Shown here: positions 1 through 8,249 of the stretch, in pieces
Position numbering within the stretch: position 1 is the stretch's first letter
Layout of the letters: each line of letters begins with the position of its first letter
Made by a program: the position numbers and the translations under genes
Origin: Pseudomonas sp. Irchel 3A7
GTDB lineage: Bacteria; Pseudomonadota; Gammaproteobacteria; Pseudomonadales; Pseudomonadaceae
Direction of reading: 5' to 3'
Length of the DNA stretch: 64,000 nucleotides
Assembly: GCF_900187565.1 (NCBI RefSeq)
Contig: NZ_FYED01000012.1
Span: forward strand, 1-64,000
The notes under the pieces: generated by a model
The model's input: the letters and a program-made list of their open reading frames with translations, nothing else
Database searches by the model: none
Told to the model about the DNA's origin: nothing

Positions 1-1804
1 CATTGGTCGCTTCGATCAGCCGGCCGCGGGCGTCGTAGCGGTAGCTGACCAGCGTCTGTTGCGTCACCCAGGCCGGTGGCTGGTCGTCGCCGAGGTCAAA
101 GCGCTGGTAGTCGATGGCGATCAAATGACGGCGGTCGTAGCGCAACAGCAAGCAGCGCCCGGCGCCGTTGTCCAGGCGCTGGATGCGCTCGGCCAGATCG
201 CGCTGCACGCTCAAGCGGTTGCCGTAGGCGTCGCTGATCGCGCTCAAGCGGCCGTCGTGAAAGTGATAAAAACGCGGCGACTCGCCGGCCAGCGCCAGGA
301 TCAGCTCTTCAGGATCGTCCCCCAGGTAGATCGCCGCCCGCGACAGGCTGTTGTGGATCGCCGGGCGCGCCAGGCTCGGTAGCGGAAACGGCGTGCGGCG
401 GTTTTCGGCGTCGATCCACAGCACCGTGTCGCCGTCGAGCTCCAGGCGCTGGCTCAGCGAATGGCTCCAGCCGAAACCGAGGCCGCTGTCGAGCTCCACG
501 GCGCTGGTGCGATAGAGGCGGGTGAACTCAAAGGGCAAGATGCCGTCGAGGGTGCCGTCGCTGAGGGTCAGCAGTTCCTCGCCGCTGACCAGCGACAGCG
601 GGCAACCGTGGGTGGCGGTGTGGGCGGCGGTATCGGCGCTGTCGCCGTTGGGGTTTTTCGCTTGTTTCGAAGCATCGTCGTGGGCTTCGTCTTTTTTTAC
701 CCTAGTGTTGTTGCGCGCCTTCCAGCGCAGCTGCATCCGGCCTTTTTTCAGCCCCGCTGTGACACCCCGGGCGGCGATTTTTTTGTAGTGCTCCACAAAA
801 CCCATGAAGGTATTGAGGATCGAGAACAGCGCCTCGACGAGCCGCATTACCGCGTTGATCAATTGCGCGCCGCGTCGGGCCAGACGCATTTTCAGGTAGG
901 CAATCCCGCCCCCAGCCGTAGCGCAGGTCAGGACGATGGCGATAAGGATGTCGATCAGCAACTCCACCATCCGCATCGACACGGCCTTGGCGATTTCACC
1001 GGCGATCACGCTAGGTGGCAGCATTTCCAGCCAGAGGCTGGCAGCACGCAACAGCAGACACAGCACTGCCTCGTCACTGGCCAGCAGTTGCAGGTTTGCC
1101 ATCGCTTGCGGCGTGTCTTGCGCCAGTTTCTTCAGTTGCTCGACACCGTGGCCGAGTCGATCAGCAAACTGGCCAGGATCCTGCAAAATGTCCGACAGCA
1201 GCTGGATGCTGTCCCACACCCCCTCGATGGCCGCCCAACTGCCGGCCAACATCCCGTTGCCCACGGCCAGCAAAGTCGACTGCGACCACTGTGGTTTGAA
1301 GGCACTCCATTCGCTGCGCAGCCAGGTTTCCAGCGTCTGCGTCAGCCCGTCGTAGGATCGGAAAAGCTCATCCAGCTGCTCCGGTGTGACCTCGTTTTGC
1401 ACCCGCAAGCGGTAAGACTCACCGGATAAGCAACTGAACTGCCCCTTGCCGTTTTCATCGAGAGTGATCGGCGTCGATTTGCCGCTGCCCAGCGCAATCA
1501 CGTCGACCTGAATGTTCCCCAGCGGCACGTCATACACCGACTCGAACTGACTCTCGATCTGCAGTGGTCCGCCTGTCGAACACTGAGTAACCGTCGAGAT
1601 AAAGTCGTCATCGCCGCTGCTGACCACAGTGGTGGTATTGCCAAACTTGATCACCCGCTCCATGCCAAACAGTGAGGGCATGTCCGCGACATGGCTGAGC
1701 CGGTCAGCGCTCTGGTTGAACCAGTGCGCAAGCTGTTGGCGATAGAGGGTCAGGGTGTCGGGAAAATGCTCGAGCTCCTGTTCGATCCGGGCGATGTGAT
1801 CCAT
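1..1804 (-). CDS. RHS/YD-repeat protein with DUF6531-like domain, C-terminal part outside window
   Basis: I translated this frame by eye from an ATG at 1804; it stays open to base 1, giving about 601 residues with no stop, so the C-terminal core and any toxin tip lie to the left of the window. The last visible residues (YRYDARGRLIEATN) are a typical YD repeat. From about residue 399 the segment HGCPLSLVSGEE...FEFTRLYRTS looks like a DUF6531/RHS entry domain. A hydrophobic stretch rich in I, L and A lies at about residues 275-300. I see no PAAR domain at the N-terminus. Such proteins are often polymorphic toxins delivered by type VI secretion or contact; that role is inferred here. The ribosome site is weak and an upstream TTG is possible. 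Confidence 0.8.
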   Translation of the reverse strand, partial: MDHIARIEQELEHFPDTLTLYRQQLAHWFNQSADRLSHVADMPSLFGMERVIKFGNTTTVVSSGDDDFISTVTQCSTGGPLQIESQFESVYDVPLGNIQVDVIALGSGKSTPITLDENGKGQFSCLSGESYRLRVQNEVTPEQLDELFRSYDGLTQTLETWLRSEWSAFKPQWSQSTLLAVGNGMLAGSWAAIEGVWDSIQLLSDILQDPGQFADRLGHGVEQLKKLAQDTPQAMANLQLLASDEAVLCLLLRAASLWLEMLPPSVIAGEIAKAVSMRMVELLIDILIAIVLTCATAGGGIAYLKMRLARRGAQLINAVMRLVEALFSILNTFMGFVEHYKKIAARGVTAGLKKGRMQLRWKARNNTRVKKDEAHDDASKQAKNPNGDSADTAAHTATHGCPLSLVSGEELLTLSDGTLDGILPFEFTRLYRTSAVELDSGLGFGWSHSLSQRLELDGDTVLWIDAENRRTPFPLPSLARPAIHNSLSRAAIYLGDDPEELILALAGESPRFYHFHDGRLSAISDAYGNRLSVQRDLAERIQRLDNGAGRCLLLRYDRRHLIAIDYQRFDLGDDQPPAWVTQQTLVSYRYDARGRLIEATN

Positions 1805-1970
1805 CAGCCCACCGACAGGCAAAAAGCCGAGTGAAGAACCGGGTCGAACATGAACAATCTCTCGCGCAGAAAGTAGGGCGCGAGGGACTGTGCGGGGGAT
1901 CAGCGGGGAAAGAAGTCAGGCAAGGATGATGTTGATGTAGGGCGTTTCGCTAAAACCTCTTCACCCATAA

Positions 1971-2000
1971 AAAATGGCGCAGAAGTCTCCTCCTGCGCCA
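1971..2000 (-). terminator. Rho-independent terminator of the XRE-Sel1 operon
   Basis: TGGCGCAG (1975-1982) pairs perfectly with CTGCGCCA (1993-2000) around a 10-nt loop. Read on the minus strand, the stem is followed by a run of T (plus-strand A run 1969-1974). It lies just past the stop of the Sel1 gene and separates that operon from the RHS gene. Confidence 0.75.
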
Positions 2001-2023
2001 CTTGGCTCTGTCAGAAAAATCGG

Positions 2024-2431
2024 TTACTTCGTGGAATTGCGTGAAGCCAGTTCCTGGAGTTTGATCTGCGCCAGAGGATGCCCGGCCTTCGCGGCAATCC
2101 CCCAGAACCGCGCCGCTTCAGCCGGATCCGGCGCCTTGCTCGCGCTCCCGGCGAGGCTGATCACACCCACCTGATAAGCCGCTTTGCCATCACCGGCCAG
2201 CGCCGCCAGACGCAGCAGGCGGACACCCTCTTCACGTGCCCCCAGACCGACGCCCCTAAAGGTCAGGATGTGGCCATAGAAGCTCTGGGCACCGACATCG
2301 CCCAGGTTCGCCATACGGGCGAACTGACCTTCAAGCCAGCTCCAGCCACGGGGGTTGCGTACAATCCACGGCCAGTGAAACAGCCTGCGCGCCAGCCAGT
2401 AACCGACCCGCGCCTTGAGTCGTAAAAACAC
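2024..2431 (-). CDS. Small Sel1-like repeat protein
   Basis: This 135-residue protein begins with a basic, aromatic segment (FLRLKARVGYWLARRLFHW) and then carries about two Sel1/TPR-like helical hairpins, seen as G..ARE.GVRLLRLAALAGDGKAAY and PAEAARFWGIAAKAGHPLAQ. Sel1 repeats normally scaffold protein-protein contacts; the partner is unknown. The start is a GTG placed directly after the TGA of the upstream gene (TGAGTG), which suggests translational coupling. It is the last gene of a three-gene operon that ends at the hairpin at 1975-2000. A cytoplasmic or membrane-surface location is possible; I see no signal peptide. Confidence 0.75.
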   Translation of the reverse strand: MFLRLKARVGYWLARRLFHWPWIVRNPRGWSWLEGQFARMANLGDVGAQSFYGHILTFRGVGLGAREEGVRLLRLAALAGDGKAAYQVGVISLAGSASKAPDPAEAARFWGIAAKAGHPLAQIKLQELASRNSTK

Positions 2432-2803
2432 TCAAGCCTCCGCCGATTCGGGGTACTCGTATTCGAACACCCGCACCACTTCCGAGGCATGCCAGGACGC
2501 AGCGGCAACGCCGTCGGACGGCCCGGAAAATCGCCCGAGACGCTCGACACACTCAAAGAAACCGGTGCGCGGCAAACGGCTGGCCCCCTGGCTGATCACC
2601 AGCGAACTGCGCAAGGGCTGCTCGGCCTTGGCATCCAGCGCCGCCAGATGTTCAAGCGCGGCGGTCAGGGTTTGCATGGCGGGCGTGGGAAGCTGCAAAC
2701 GCTCCAACAACGCCCGATAAGTCAGGAGATGACGCTGACGGCGCGCCTGATCCAGCTCGCCCAGCAGTCCGTCCCAATGTTGACGACTGATGCGTACGCT
2801 CAC
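2432..2803 (-). CDS. Uncharacterised 123-residue protein between an XRE regulator and a Sel1 protein
   Basis: I do not recognise a domain. The protein is mostly helical in appearance (QHWDGLLGELDQARRQRHLLTYRALLERL) and ends in an acidic tail (FEYEYPESAEA). It starts with GTG in a 4-nt GTGA overlap with the stop of the upstream XRE gene and ends directly at the GTG of the Sel1 gene, so all three are very likely translated from one message. The tight packing argues that it is a real gene. Function unknown. Confidence 0.7.
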   Translation of the reverse strand: MSVRISRQHWDGLLGELDQARRQRHLLTYRALLERLQLPTPAMQTLTAALEHLAALDAKAEQPLRSSLVISQGASRLPRTGFFECVERLGRFSGPSDGVAAASWHASEVVRVFEYEYPESAEA

Positions 2804-3141
2804 GATTCATCCCTCCACCCTGGCACCGTCAACTCCCAGGCCAGACTGCGGCGAATCGCAGCGTCGGGCTGACGCTCGCCACTTTCGATCATGGCCAGAT
2901 AAGACGGGCTGATGCCTACCGTGCGGGCGAGCGCCTCGATGGCGATGCCCTTCCCTTCGCGCAAACTGCGTAGTTGATCAAGACCTGGAAGAATCGGGTC
3001 CTGGGTTGTCGCCAGCGGCGCCGGGGCCGGCTGCGACGGTGCTTCGTTGATGCCTGCTGCTTTCAGTAGAGCCTGATACTGAGCCCACGGCAGAACCGCA
3101 TATTCTGGTTCGCCTTCGCGTGTAATTATCTGAATATCCAT
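2800..3141 (-). CDS. XRE-family helix-turn-helix regulator
   Basis: This protein of 113 residues has an N-terminal segment resembling an antitoxin or DUF-type strand (MDIQIITREGEPEYAVLPWAQYQALL), a proline-rich linker and a C-terminal XRE helix-turn-helix (LRSLREGKGIAIEALARTVGISPSYLAMIESGERQPDAAIRRSLA). I chose the ATG at 3141 over an upstream in-frame ATG at 3165 because a GGGG-containing ribosome site lies a few bases before it and the translated family resemblance begins there. It heads the three-gene operon and may autoregulate it. The layout is reminiscent of antitoxin-type regulators, but the next gene does not look like a known toxin. Confidence 0.8.
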   Translation of the reverse strand: MDIQIITREGEPEYAVLPWAQYQALLKAAGINEAPSQPAPAPLATTQDPILPGLDQLRSLREGKGIAIEALARTVGISPSYLAMIESGERQPDAAIRRSLAWELTVPGWRDES

Positions 3142-3255
3142 GACTACCCCGTAGGACAACAACACTTAGCGAGTCGGCACTTTTCCCTAGAAGTGTAATC
3201 CTAACAGCGGCTAAGGTCGCGGGGGGGATCTATCTGTGGATGAGACTTGATTGAC

Positions 3256-3711
3256 TCAGCGTTTTTTCGGCCCCTGAAGTTGAAGTTGCTCAGGGGTATC
3301 AGGCAGGCGCTCAACCACCGCGAGCTTTTCCGGCGCCTGACGTTTGCGCCAGGCGCGGAAGGCATTGAGTTCATCGTCGAGAACTTTCATCAGCCAACCC
3401 AGCACCGCGATGTCATCGAGCATGCCGAACATGGGAAGGAAATCCGGGATCGCATCCAGCGGGCTGAGAAAGTACATCAGCCCTGCCACCACCGATATCA
3501 CGGCCTTGGGACTGATGGCGCGATACTCACCGCGCCAGTACGCCAGGCAAAGTGCCTGCAGCAGGCGCAGATCGTCTTTAAGTTTGCCCAGCCGATTGCC
3601 CTGACTGGCACCTTTACTGGCCACCGCAAACAACAAGGTCGGTAACCGCCCACGTGCGAGCAGACGTCCGGCGAGCGGCAGGAAACGAGCAAAATTCCAG
3701 GGTGTTTTCAT
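3256..3711 (-). CDS. YkvA-like DUF1232 membrane protein
   Basis: This protein of 151 residues contains the DUF1232 signature: a membrane-spanning hydrophobic stretch ending in the motif YFLSPLDAIPDFLPMFGMLDD, followed by a second hydrophobic segment. A basic region precedes it. DUF1232/YkvA proteins are widespread and poorly understood inner-membrane proteins. I chose the ATG at 3711, which has GGGAG 5-9 nt upstream, instead of a GTG at 3738. A pair of inverted consensus DnaA boxes lies about 20-42 bp upstream of this start, so DnaA may influence its transcription; that is inference. Confidence 0.82.
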   Translation of the reverse strand: MKTPWNFARFLPLAGRLLARGRLPTLLFAVASKGASQGNRLGKLKDDLRLLQALCLAYWRGEYRAISPKAVISVVAGLMYFLSPLDAIPDFLPMFGMLDDIAVLGWLMKVLDDELNAFRAWRKRQAPEKLAVVERLPDTPEQLQLQGPKKR

Positions 3712-3730
3712 GATGACTCCCACGGAAATG

Positions 3731-3753
3731 TTATCCACACAAATTGTGGATAA
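3731..3753. promoter_or_regulatory. Inverted pair of consensus DnaA boxes
   Basis: TTATCCACA (3731-3739) and TGTGGATAA (3745-3753) are both perfect matches to the DnaA 9-mer, facing each other across 5 bp. They lie in the gap upstream of the YkvA-like gene. Binding by DnaA is inferred from the motif only. Confidence 0.55.
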
Positions 3754-3956
3754 CCTTGTGAACAGAGCTGCTTTTCACGGCTGAAAGCCCCGCTGTACAA
3801 GGGCTGAGCTTAGATCGGGCGTTTTTTACTCATCGAAAAAAACCCAATAATTCATTGACTTGGCGGTCTGACGCAGATACCGCCGGCCCTACACAGGCTA
3901 TGACTCCAGCCTACAGCATCGGTTCGCTTTGTGTACCCGTGCCGGACACCAGATGC

Positions 3957-3987
3957 AACAACGCCCCGCATAACGGGGCGTTGTTTT
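3957..3987. terminator. Terminator downstream of the FKBP gene
   Basis: AACAACGCCCCG (3957-3968) pairs with CGGGGCGTTGTT (3974-3985) across a 5-nt loop. The stem carries TTGTT on both strands, so it could stop transcripts in either direction; its natural client is the minus-strand FKBP gene ending at 4003. Confidence 0.75.
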
Positions 3988-4002
3988 CAAAGCAGACGCG
4001 GA

Positions 4003-4716
4003 TTACTTGGCAGCGTCTTCTTTGGCTGGATCCTTGATTGCCAGCAGTTCCAGGTCGAAGACCAGTACCGAGTTGGCAGGGATCGCCGGGCTTGGGCTTT
4101 GCGCGCCGTAAGCCAGTTCGCTAGGAATGTACAGTTTGTACTTCTCGCCAACGTGCATCAGTTGCAGGCCTTCGACCCAACCTGGAATCACGCCGCTGAC
4201 CGGCAGATCGATCGGGCTGCCGCGCTCAACGGAACTGTCGAAAACGGTGCCATTGGTCAGCTTGCCGGTGTAGTGAACGGTCACTACGTCAGTCGGCTTT
4301 GGCTGAGCGCCATCGGCTTTCTTTTCCACTTCGTACTGCAAGCCCGAAGCGGTCGTCACGACGCCAGCTTTCTTGGCGTTTTCTTCAAGGAACTTCTTGC
4401 CGGCGGCTGCCGACTCTTCGCTCATCTTGGCCATACGCTCTTCGGCACGCTTTTGCAGTGCAGCGAAGGCTTCAACCAACTCTTCGTCCTTGAGTTTCTG
4501 TTCTTTCTTGCCGATGGCATCTTCGATGCCTTGGGCTACGGCTTTGGAATCCAGGTCATCCATGCCTTCCTGAGCCAGGCTCTTGCCCATGTTCAGGCCA
4601 ATCCCGTAGGAAGCTTTTTGCGCCGGGGTTTTCAGCTCTACGCTGGTCTGCGAGTCGCAACCCGCGAGTACCAGGCTTACCAGGGCCACCGCCGCCGCCA
4701 ACCGATGCTGTTTCAT
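4003..4716 (-). CDS. FKBP-type peptidyl-prolyl cis-trans isomerase, lipoprotein (Mip/FkpA class)
   Basis: This 237-residue protein isomerises X-Pro bonds during folding in the cell envelope. It has a lipoprotein signal with the lipobox LAGC (Cys19), a helical dimerisation domain (about residues 28-115: KASYGIGLNMGKSLAQEG...) and a C-terminal FKBP domain (about 125-230) with VHYTGKLTNGTVFDSS, VIPGWVEGLQLM and YIPSELAYG, all typical active-site strands. The ATG at 4716 has AAGGAA 7 nt upstream. It is transcribed alone, with a terminator directly after it, and is divergent from the di-haem cytochrome gene. Confidence 0.92.
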   Translation of the reverse strand: MKQHRLAAAVALVSLVLAGCDSQTSVELKTPAQKASYGIGLNMGKSLAQEGMDDLDSKAVAQGIEDAIGKKEQKLKDEELVEAFAALQKRAEERMAKMSEESAAAGKKFLEENAKKAGVVTTASGLQYEVEKKADGAQPKPTDVVTVHYTGKLTNGTVFDSSVERGSPIDLPVSGVIPGWVEGLQLMHVGEKYKLYIPSELAYGAQSPSPAIPANSVLVFDLELLAIKDPAKEDAAK

Positions 4717-4985
4717 GCTATTTCCTTGTTCATGCGCCTAAAGGGCAATCGAGTAAAGCCGCGAGCTTATCAGGCGGCCACGACCAATGGCTACCGGCAT
4801 GAGAGCCGGAGATTTCTGATAAGTTCAGGTGTTTAAACGCTTTTCGGAGTGTAGATGATGAAACTTCTGTCATCTGGTTCCCACACAAGCAAATTCCGCC
4901 TCCCACCACATCTGGCGTAATGGCCACTTGCCGCGCACCTGGCGCTCAGGCATAACGGAAGAACAAATCGACAAGGAAGTTTATC

Positions 4986-6788
4986 TTGCGCCTCTTATTC
5001 CGCTTGCTGGCTCTGATCGTGGTCCTGTTGTTAGTAGGCTTGGCCGTCGTCTTGTACTACGTCGTCAATCCGAAACTACCGCTCTGGACGCCCGCGCAGA
5101 AGGTGCATTACCTGGAGCAATGGAGCGCCGCCGACCGCGAAGCCTATTACTTCACGCCCCAGGGCACCCAGGTCAAAGGTCTGCGTTACGAGTGGTTCAA
5201 CGCTCTCGAACTGCCCTTCTCAAAACAGCGCTTCGCCGCCCCCGAATACCTCGCGCGCTTCGGTTTCCTGATCGACCCCGACCAGAAACCCACACCGGCC
5301 AACCCCGACAAGCTGCCGGTGGGCTTCGCCCGGCATCAGAATCCCGGCAGCACGGATACGTTTCTGGATATTACCTGCGCTGCCTGCCACACCGGCGAAC
5401 TGCGCTTCAACGGTCAGGCCGTGCGTATCGACGGCGGATCGGCGCAGCATGTTTTGCCCTCCAGTGTTCCCACATTGAAAGGGGGCAGTTTCGGACAAGC
5501 ACTGGTGGCGAGCCTGTTCGCGACTTACTACAACCCGTGGAAGTTCGAAAATTTCGCACGCAAGGTCCTGGGTACCGACTATGAGACGGGGCACGAACAA
5601 CTGCGCAAAGAGTTCAAGAAGTCCCTCGATACCTTCCTGAAAGTAGCGTGGAACGACACCCATCGCGGGCTCTACCCGACCGAAGAAGGTCCGGGACGCA
5701 CCGACGCCTTCGGGCGCATCGCCAACGCCAGCTTCGGCGATGCGATTTCTCCCGCCAACTACCGGGTGGCCAACGCCCCTGTCGACTATCCGCAACTGTG
5801 GGACATGTGGACCTTCGACTGGGTGCAATGGAATGGCTCGGCGCAGCAGCCCATGGCGCGCAATATCGGTGAAGCCCTGGGCGTAGGCGCCACGCTGAAC
5901 TTCTTCGACAACAACCGGCAGCCACTGATGGGGGATGACCGTTACCCCTCCAGCGTTCGCGTGCGCGATTTGCATTTGATCGAAGAAACCCTGCAACGGC
6001 TGGAACCACCCGCCTGGCCGGAAGCGTTGCTGGGGACAATCGATAAACCCCTGGCCGCCAAAGGTCGTGCCCTGTTCAGCGAAAACTGCGCCGGCTGCCA
6101 CGTACCCCGGGTCACCCAGGGCGAAGGGCGATACGTGCAGCACTTGAAAATGCTTGCGGTGGAATTCATCGGCACCGACCCTGGCGCTGCCAACAACATC
6201 GCCGACCACCGCTTCGACCTCACGGCGCTGCAATGGAACCAGAAGGAGCTGGAGCAACTGGACGTCGAACCCAAGCCCACCGAGCCCCTTGATCTGAGCC
6301 AGATGTCGGTGGCCAAGGGGTTGGCCTATGTCACCGCTTTCGTTGAAAACCGCGCTTATCGCGACGCCAGTATCACCCCGGCCGAACGACCGCAAATGGA
6401 CGGCTTCGGCCTGCCTATCGGCGTACGTGAACTACGGGCCTATAAGGCTCGCCCGTTGGCAGGCGTGTGGGCGACCGCGCCGTTTCTGCACAACGGCTCG
6501 GTGCCGAGCATTTATCAACTGCTCTCGCCGCAGGATGAACGCGCAACGACCTTTTACAAAGGCACGTTCGAGTACGACCCGAAACACCTGGGCTATCGCA
6601 CCGAAGCCTTCACCAATGGTTTCCTGTTCGACACGCGCATTACCGGCAACCACAACAGTGGTCATGAATTCCGCTCCGGCAAGCTCGGCAACGGTGTAAT
6701 TGGCCGTCTGCTGCAACCGCAAGAGCGCTGGGCGCTGATGGAGTACCTGAAAGTGCTGGGCGGCCCGCTGGAGTCGCAATTGCCATGA
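4986..6788 (+). CDS. RoxA-like di-haem cytochrome c, membrane anchored
   Basis: This 600-residue protein has an N-terminal uncleaved-looking membrane anchor (LLFRLLALIVVLLLVGLAVVL) and two c-type haem motifs, CAACH at residues 131-135 and CAGCH at 368-372. The spacing of the two motifs and the C-terminal APFLHNGSVPSIYQLL block resemble the RoxA/di-haem cytochrome c peroxidase superfamily, whose members include periplasmic dioxygenases and peroxidases. The start is a TTG with AAGGAAG about 9 nt upstream. The catalase-like gene follows after only 16 bp with its own GGAA site, so the two form an operon. Substrate unknown: oxygenase or peroxidase cannot be told from sequence alone. Confidence 0.83.
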   Translation: MRLLFRLLALIVVLLLVGLAVVLYYVVNPKLPLWTPAQKVHYLEQWSAADREAYYFTPQGTQVKGLRYEWFNALELPFSKQRFAAPEYLARFGFLIDPDQKPTPANPDKLPVGFARHQNPGSTDTFLDITCAACHTGELRFNGQAVRIDGGSAQHVLPSSVPTLKGGSFGQALVASLFATYYNPWKFENFARKVLGTDYETGHEQLRKEFKKSLDTFLKVAWNDTHRGLYPTEEGPGRTDAFGRIANASFGDAISPANYRVANAPVDYPQLWDMWTFDWVQWNGSAQQPMARNIGEALGVGATLNFFDNNRQPLMGDDRYPSSVRVRDLHLIEETLQRLEPPAWPEALLGTIDKPLAAKGRALFSENCAGCHVPRVTQGEGRYVQHLKMLAVEFIGTDPGAANNIADHRFDLTALQWNQKELEQLDVEPKPTEPLDLSQMSVAKGLAYVTAFVENRAYRDASITPAERPQMDGFGLPIGVRELRAYKARPLAGVWATAPFLHNGSVPSIYQLLSPQDERATTFYKGTFEYDPKHLGYRTEAFTNGFLFDTRITGNHNSGHEFRSGKLGNGVIGRLLQPQERWALMEYLKVLGGPLESQLP

Positions 6789-6804
6789 TCAAAAGGAACT
6801 CCCC

Positions 6805-7941
6805 ATGCTGAAGACTCTCTGGCTGCGCTTGGGCGCGTTTCTCGGCAAGACGCTGCTCTGGCTGTTGGGGCTTGGGCTGCTTGGCTGGGCGCTGGCCACG
6901 GCGTGGTTTGCCTGGCAACACCGCGGGCCGGTATCGGCGCAGGAACTGATCCCGGACGGCGAAGCGGCGATGACTCAGGACATCATCCAGACCGCCGTGC
7001 GCATCGTCGATCAACACCGCGAAAGCACTCGCTATCTGCGCGATGCCCACGCCAAGGCTCACGGCTGCGTGGAGGCTGAAGTCCAGGTGTTACCGGATCT
7101 GGCCAGTGACCTGCGCCAGGGTGTGTTCAGCGAACCCGGCAAGAACTGGAAGGCGACCATGCGCCTGTCCAATGGCAACGCCTACCCGCAGTTCGACAGC
7201 ATCCGCGATGCCCGGGGCATGGCCATCAAACTGCACGAGGTGCCGGGCAAACAACTGCTGAGCAGTCAGCAGCCACGAGGCGAACAGGACTTCGTGATGT
7301 TCAGCCATCCGAATTTCTTTGTCAGCGATGTCGCCGAGTATCGTCAGAATGTCGCTGCTCAGGCAGACGGCAAAAAAATGATGGCGTTTTTTCCAGGCTG
7401 GGACCCGCGCACCTGGCAGGTGCGTCATCTGTTTATCGCCCTGGCGACGCTGTCCCCTGCCCCACCCAGCCCGACCCAGACGACCTATTTTTCGGTTTCA
7501 CCCTACAAATACGGTGAGGCCAATGCCAAGTTTCGTGTGATGCCCGACCCTGAAAGCTGTCCGGACTACAGCTTGCCAGCACAAAATCAGAAGCTGCCGA
7601 ACTTCCTGCGCAGCGCGCTGAACCAGCAATTATCCACAGACCGGGTGCCGGCGTGCTTCGTCTTGCAGATTCAGCGTCAGGACGCAAACAAGTACATGCC
7701 GATCGAAGACACCAGCATTGAGTGGCGCGAGAGCGATTCACCCTTCCAGACCGTAGCGCGGATTAAAGTGCCAGCCCAGGACTTCGACACGCCTGCGCTG
7801 AACCTGCAATGCGATAACCAATCCTTCAATCCCTGGTTCGGCCTTGAGGCCCATCGCCCCATTGGCGGCATCAACCGCTTGCGCAAAGCTGTCTACGAGG
7901 CCGTCAGCGATTACCGACATGCCCGCAATGCCGGGCAATAA
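6805..7941 (+). CDS. Catalase-family haem protein (SrpA-like, minimal catalase fold)
   Basis: This 378-residue protein starts with a membrane helix (residues 16-35) and continues with a catalase-like core. I see the distal His in DAHAKAHG (His82), the RDARGMAIKLHE strand typical of catalases, and the proximal haem-ligand pattern RKAVY (Arg360, Tyr364). It is shorter than true monofunctional catalases and belongs with catalase-related proteins, some of which act on organic hydroperoxides. It lies 16 bp after the di-haem cytochrome and is probably co-transcribed, which suggests that it handles a peroxide product or by-product of that enzyme in the periplasm. That link is inference. Confidence 0.85.
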   Translation: MLKTLWLRLGAFLGKTLLWLLGLGLLGWALATAWFAWQHRGPVSAQELIPDGEAAMTQDIIQTAVRIVDQHRESTRYLRDAHAKAHGCVEAEVQVLPDLASDLRQGVFSEPGKNWKATMRLSNGNAYPQFDSIRDARGMAIKLHEVPGKQLLSSQQPRGEQDFVMFSHPNFFVSDVAEYRQNVAAQADGKKMMAFFPGWDPRTWQVRHLFIALATLSPAPPSPTQTTYFSVSPYKYGEANAKFRVMPDPESCPDYSLPAQNQKLPNFLRSALNQQLSTDRVPACFVLQIQRQDANKYMPIEDTSIEWRESDSPFQTVARIKVPAQDFDTPALNLQCDNQSFNPWFGLEAHRPIGGINRLRKAVYEAVSDYRHARNAGQ

Positions 7942-7954
7942 TTCGATATCCACA

Positions 7955-8056
7955 CTGTAGGAGCGAGCCTGCTCGCGAAAAACCCGAGAGCACCACGGGG
8001 CGTCAGATTTCCCGCGTTATCGTTGACGACCATCGCGAGCAGGCTCGCTCCTACAG
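7955..8056. repeat. REPIN: two inverted REP sequences
   Basis: CTGTAGGAGCGAGCCTGCTC begins the first REP at 7955 and its inverted partner ends at 8056 (GCAGGCTCGCTCCTACAG). This is the classical Pseudomonas REP doublet, downstream of the catalase-like gene. Confidence 0.9.
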
Positions 8057-8090
8057 AAAACGCGACGGGAAAAGCCAAACGCCAGACAGC

Positions 8091-8115
8091 AAAAAGCCCG
8101 CATCAAGCGGGCTTT
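8091..8115 (-). terminator. Terminator of the distal tRNA-Val/Asp unit
   Basis: AAAGCCCGC (8093-8101) pairs with GCGGGCTTT (8107-8115); the minus strand then reads TTTTT. It lies 43 bp after the tRNA-Asp gene. Confidence 0.85.
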
Positions 8116-8157
8116 CTGTGTGGTGACCTGGCGTTCAGTGTTCCAGGTTACCGAATA

Positions 8158-8234
8158 TGGCGCAGCGGACGGGACTCGAACCCGCGACCCCCGGCGTGAC
8201 AGGCCGGTATTCTAACCGACTGAACTACCGCTGC
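8158..8234 (-). tRNA. tRNA-Asp (anticodon GTC), copy 2
   Basis: A 77-nt cloverleaf can be drawn on the minus strand. The acceptor stem GCAGCGG pairs with CCGCTGC, the anticodon loop contains GTC within CCTGTCACG, the T-arm reads GGTTCGAGTCC, and CCA is encoded (plus-strand TGG at 8158-8160). It follows tRNA-Val and precedes a terminator. The sequence is identical to the copy at 8525-8601. Confidence 0.96.
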
Positions 8235-8249
8235 GCGTAGCGTTGAAAG

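Noticed and set aside
461..1429. Long plus-strand open frame over the RHS gene
   Set aside because: It is antisense to the well-supported RHS frame, has no ribosome site and its composition (long runs of Q, A, H) is that of a mirror frame in high-GC DNA.
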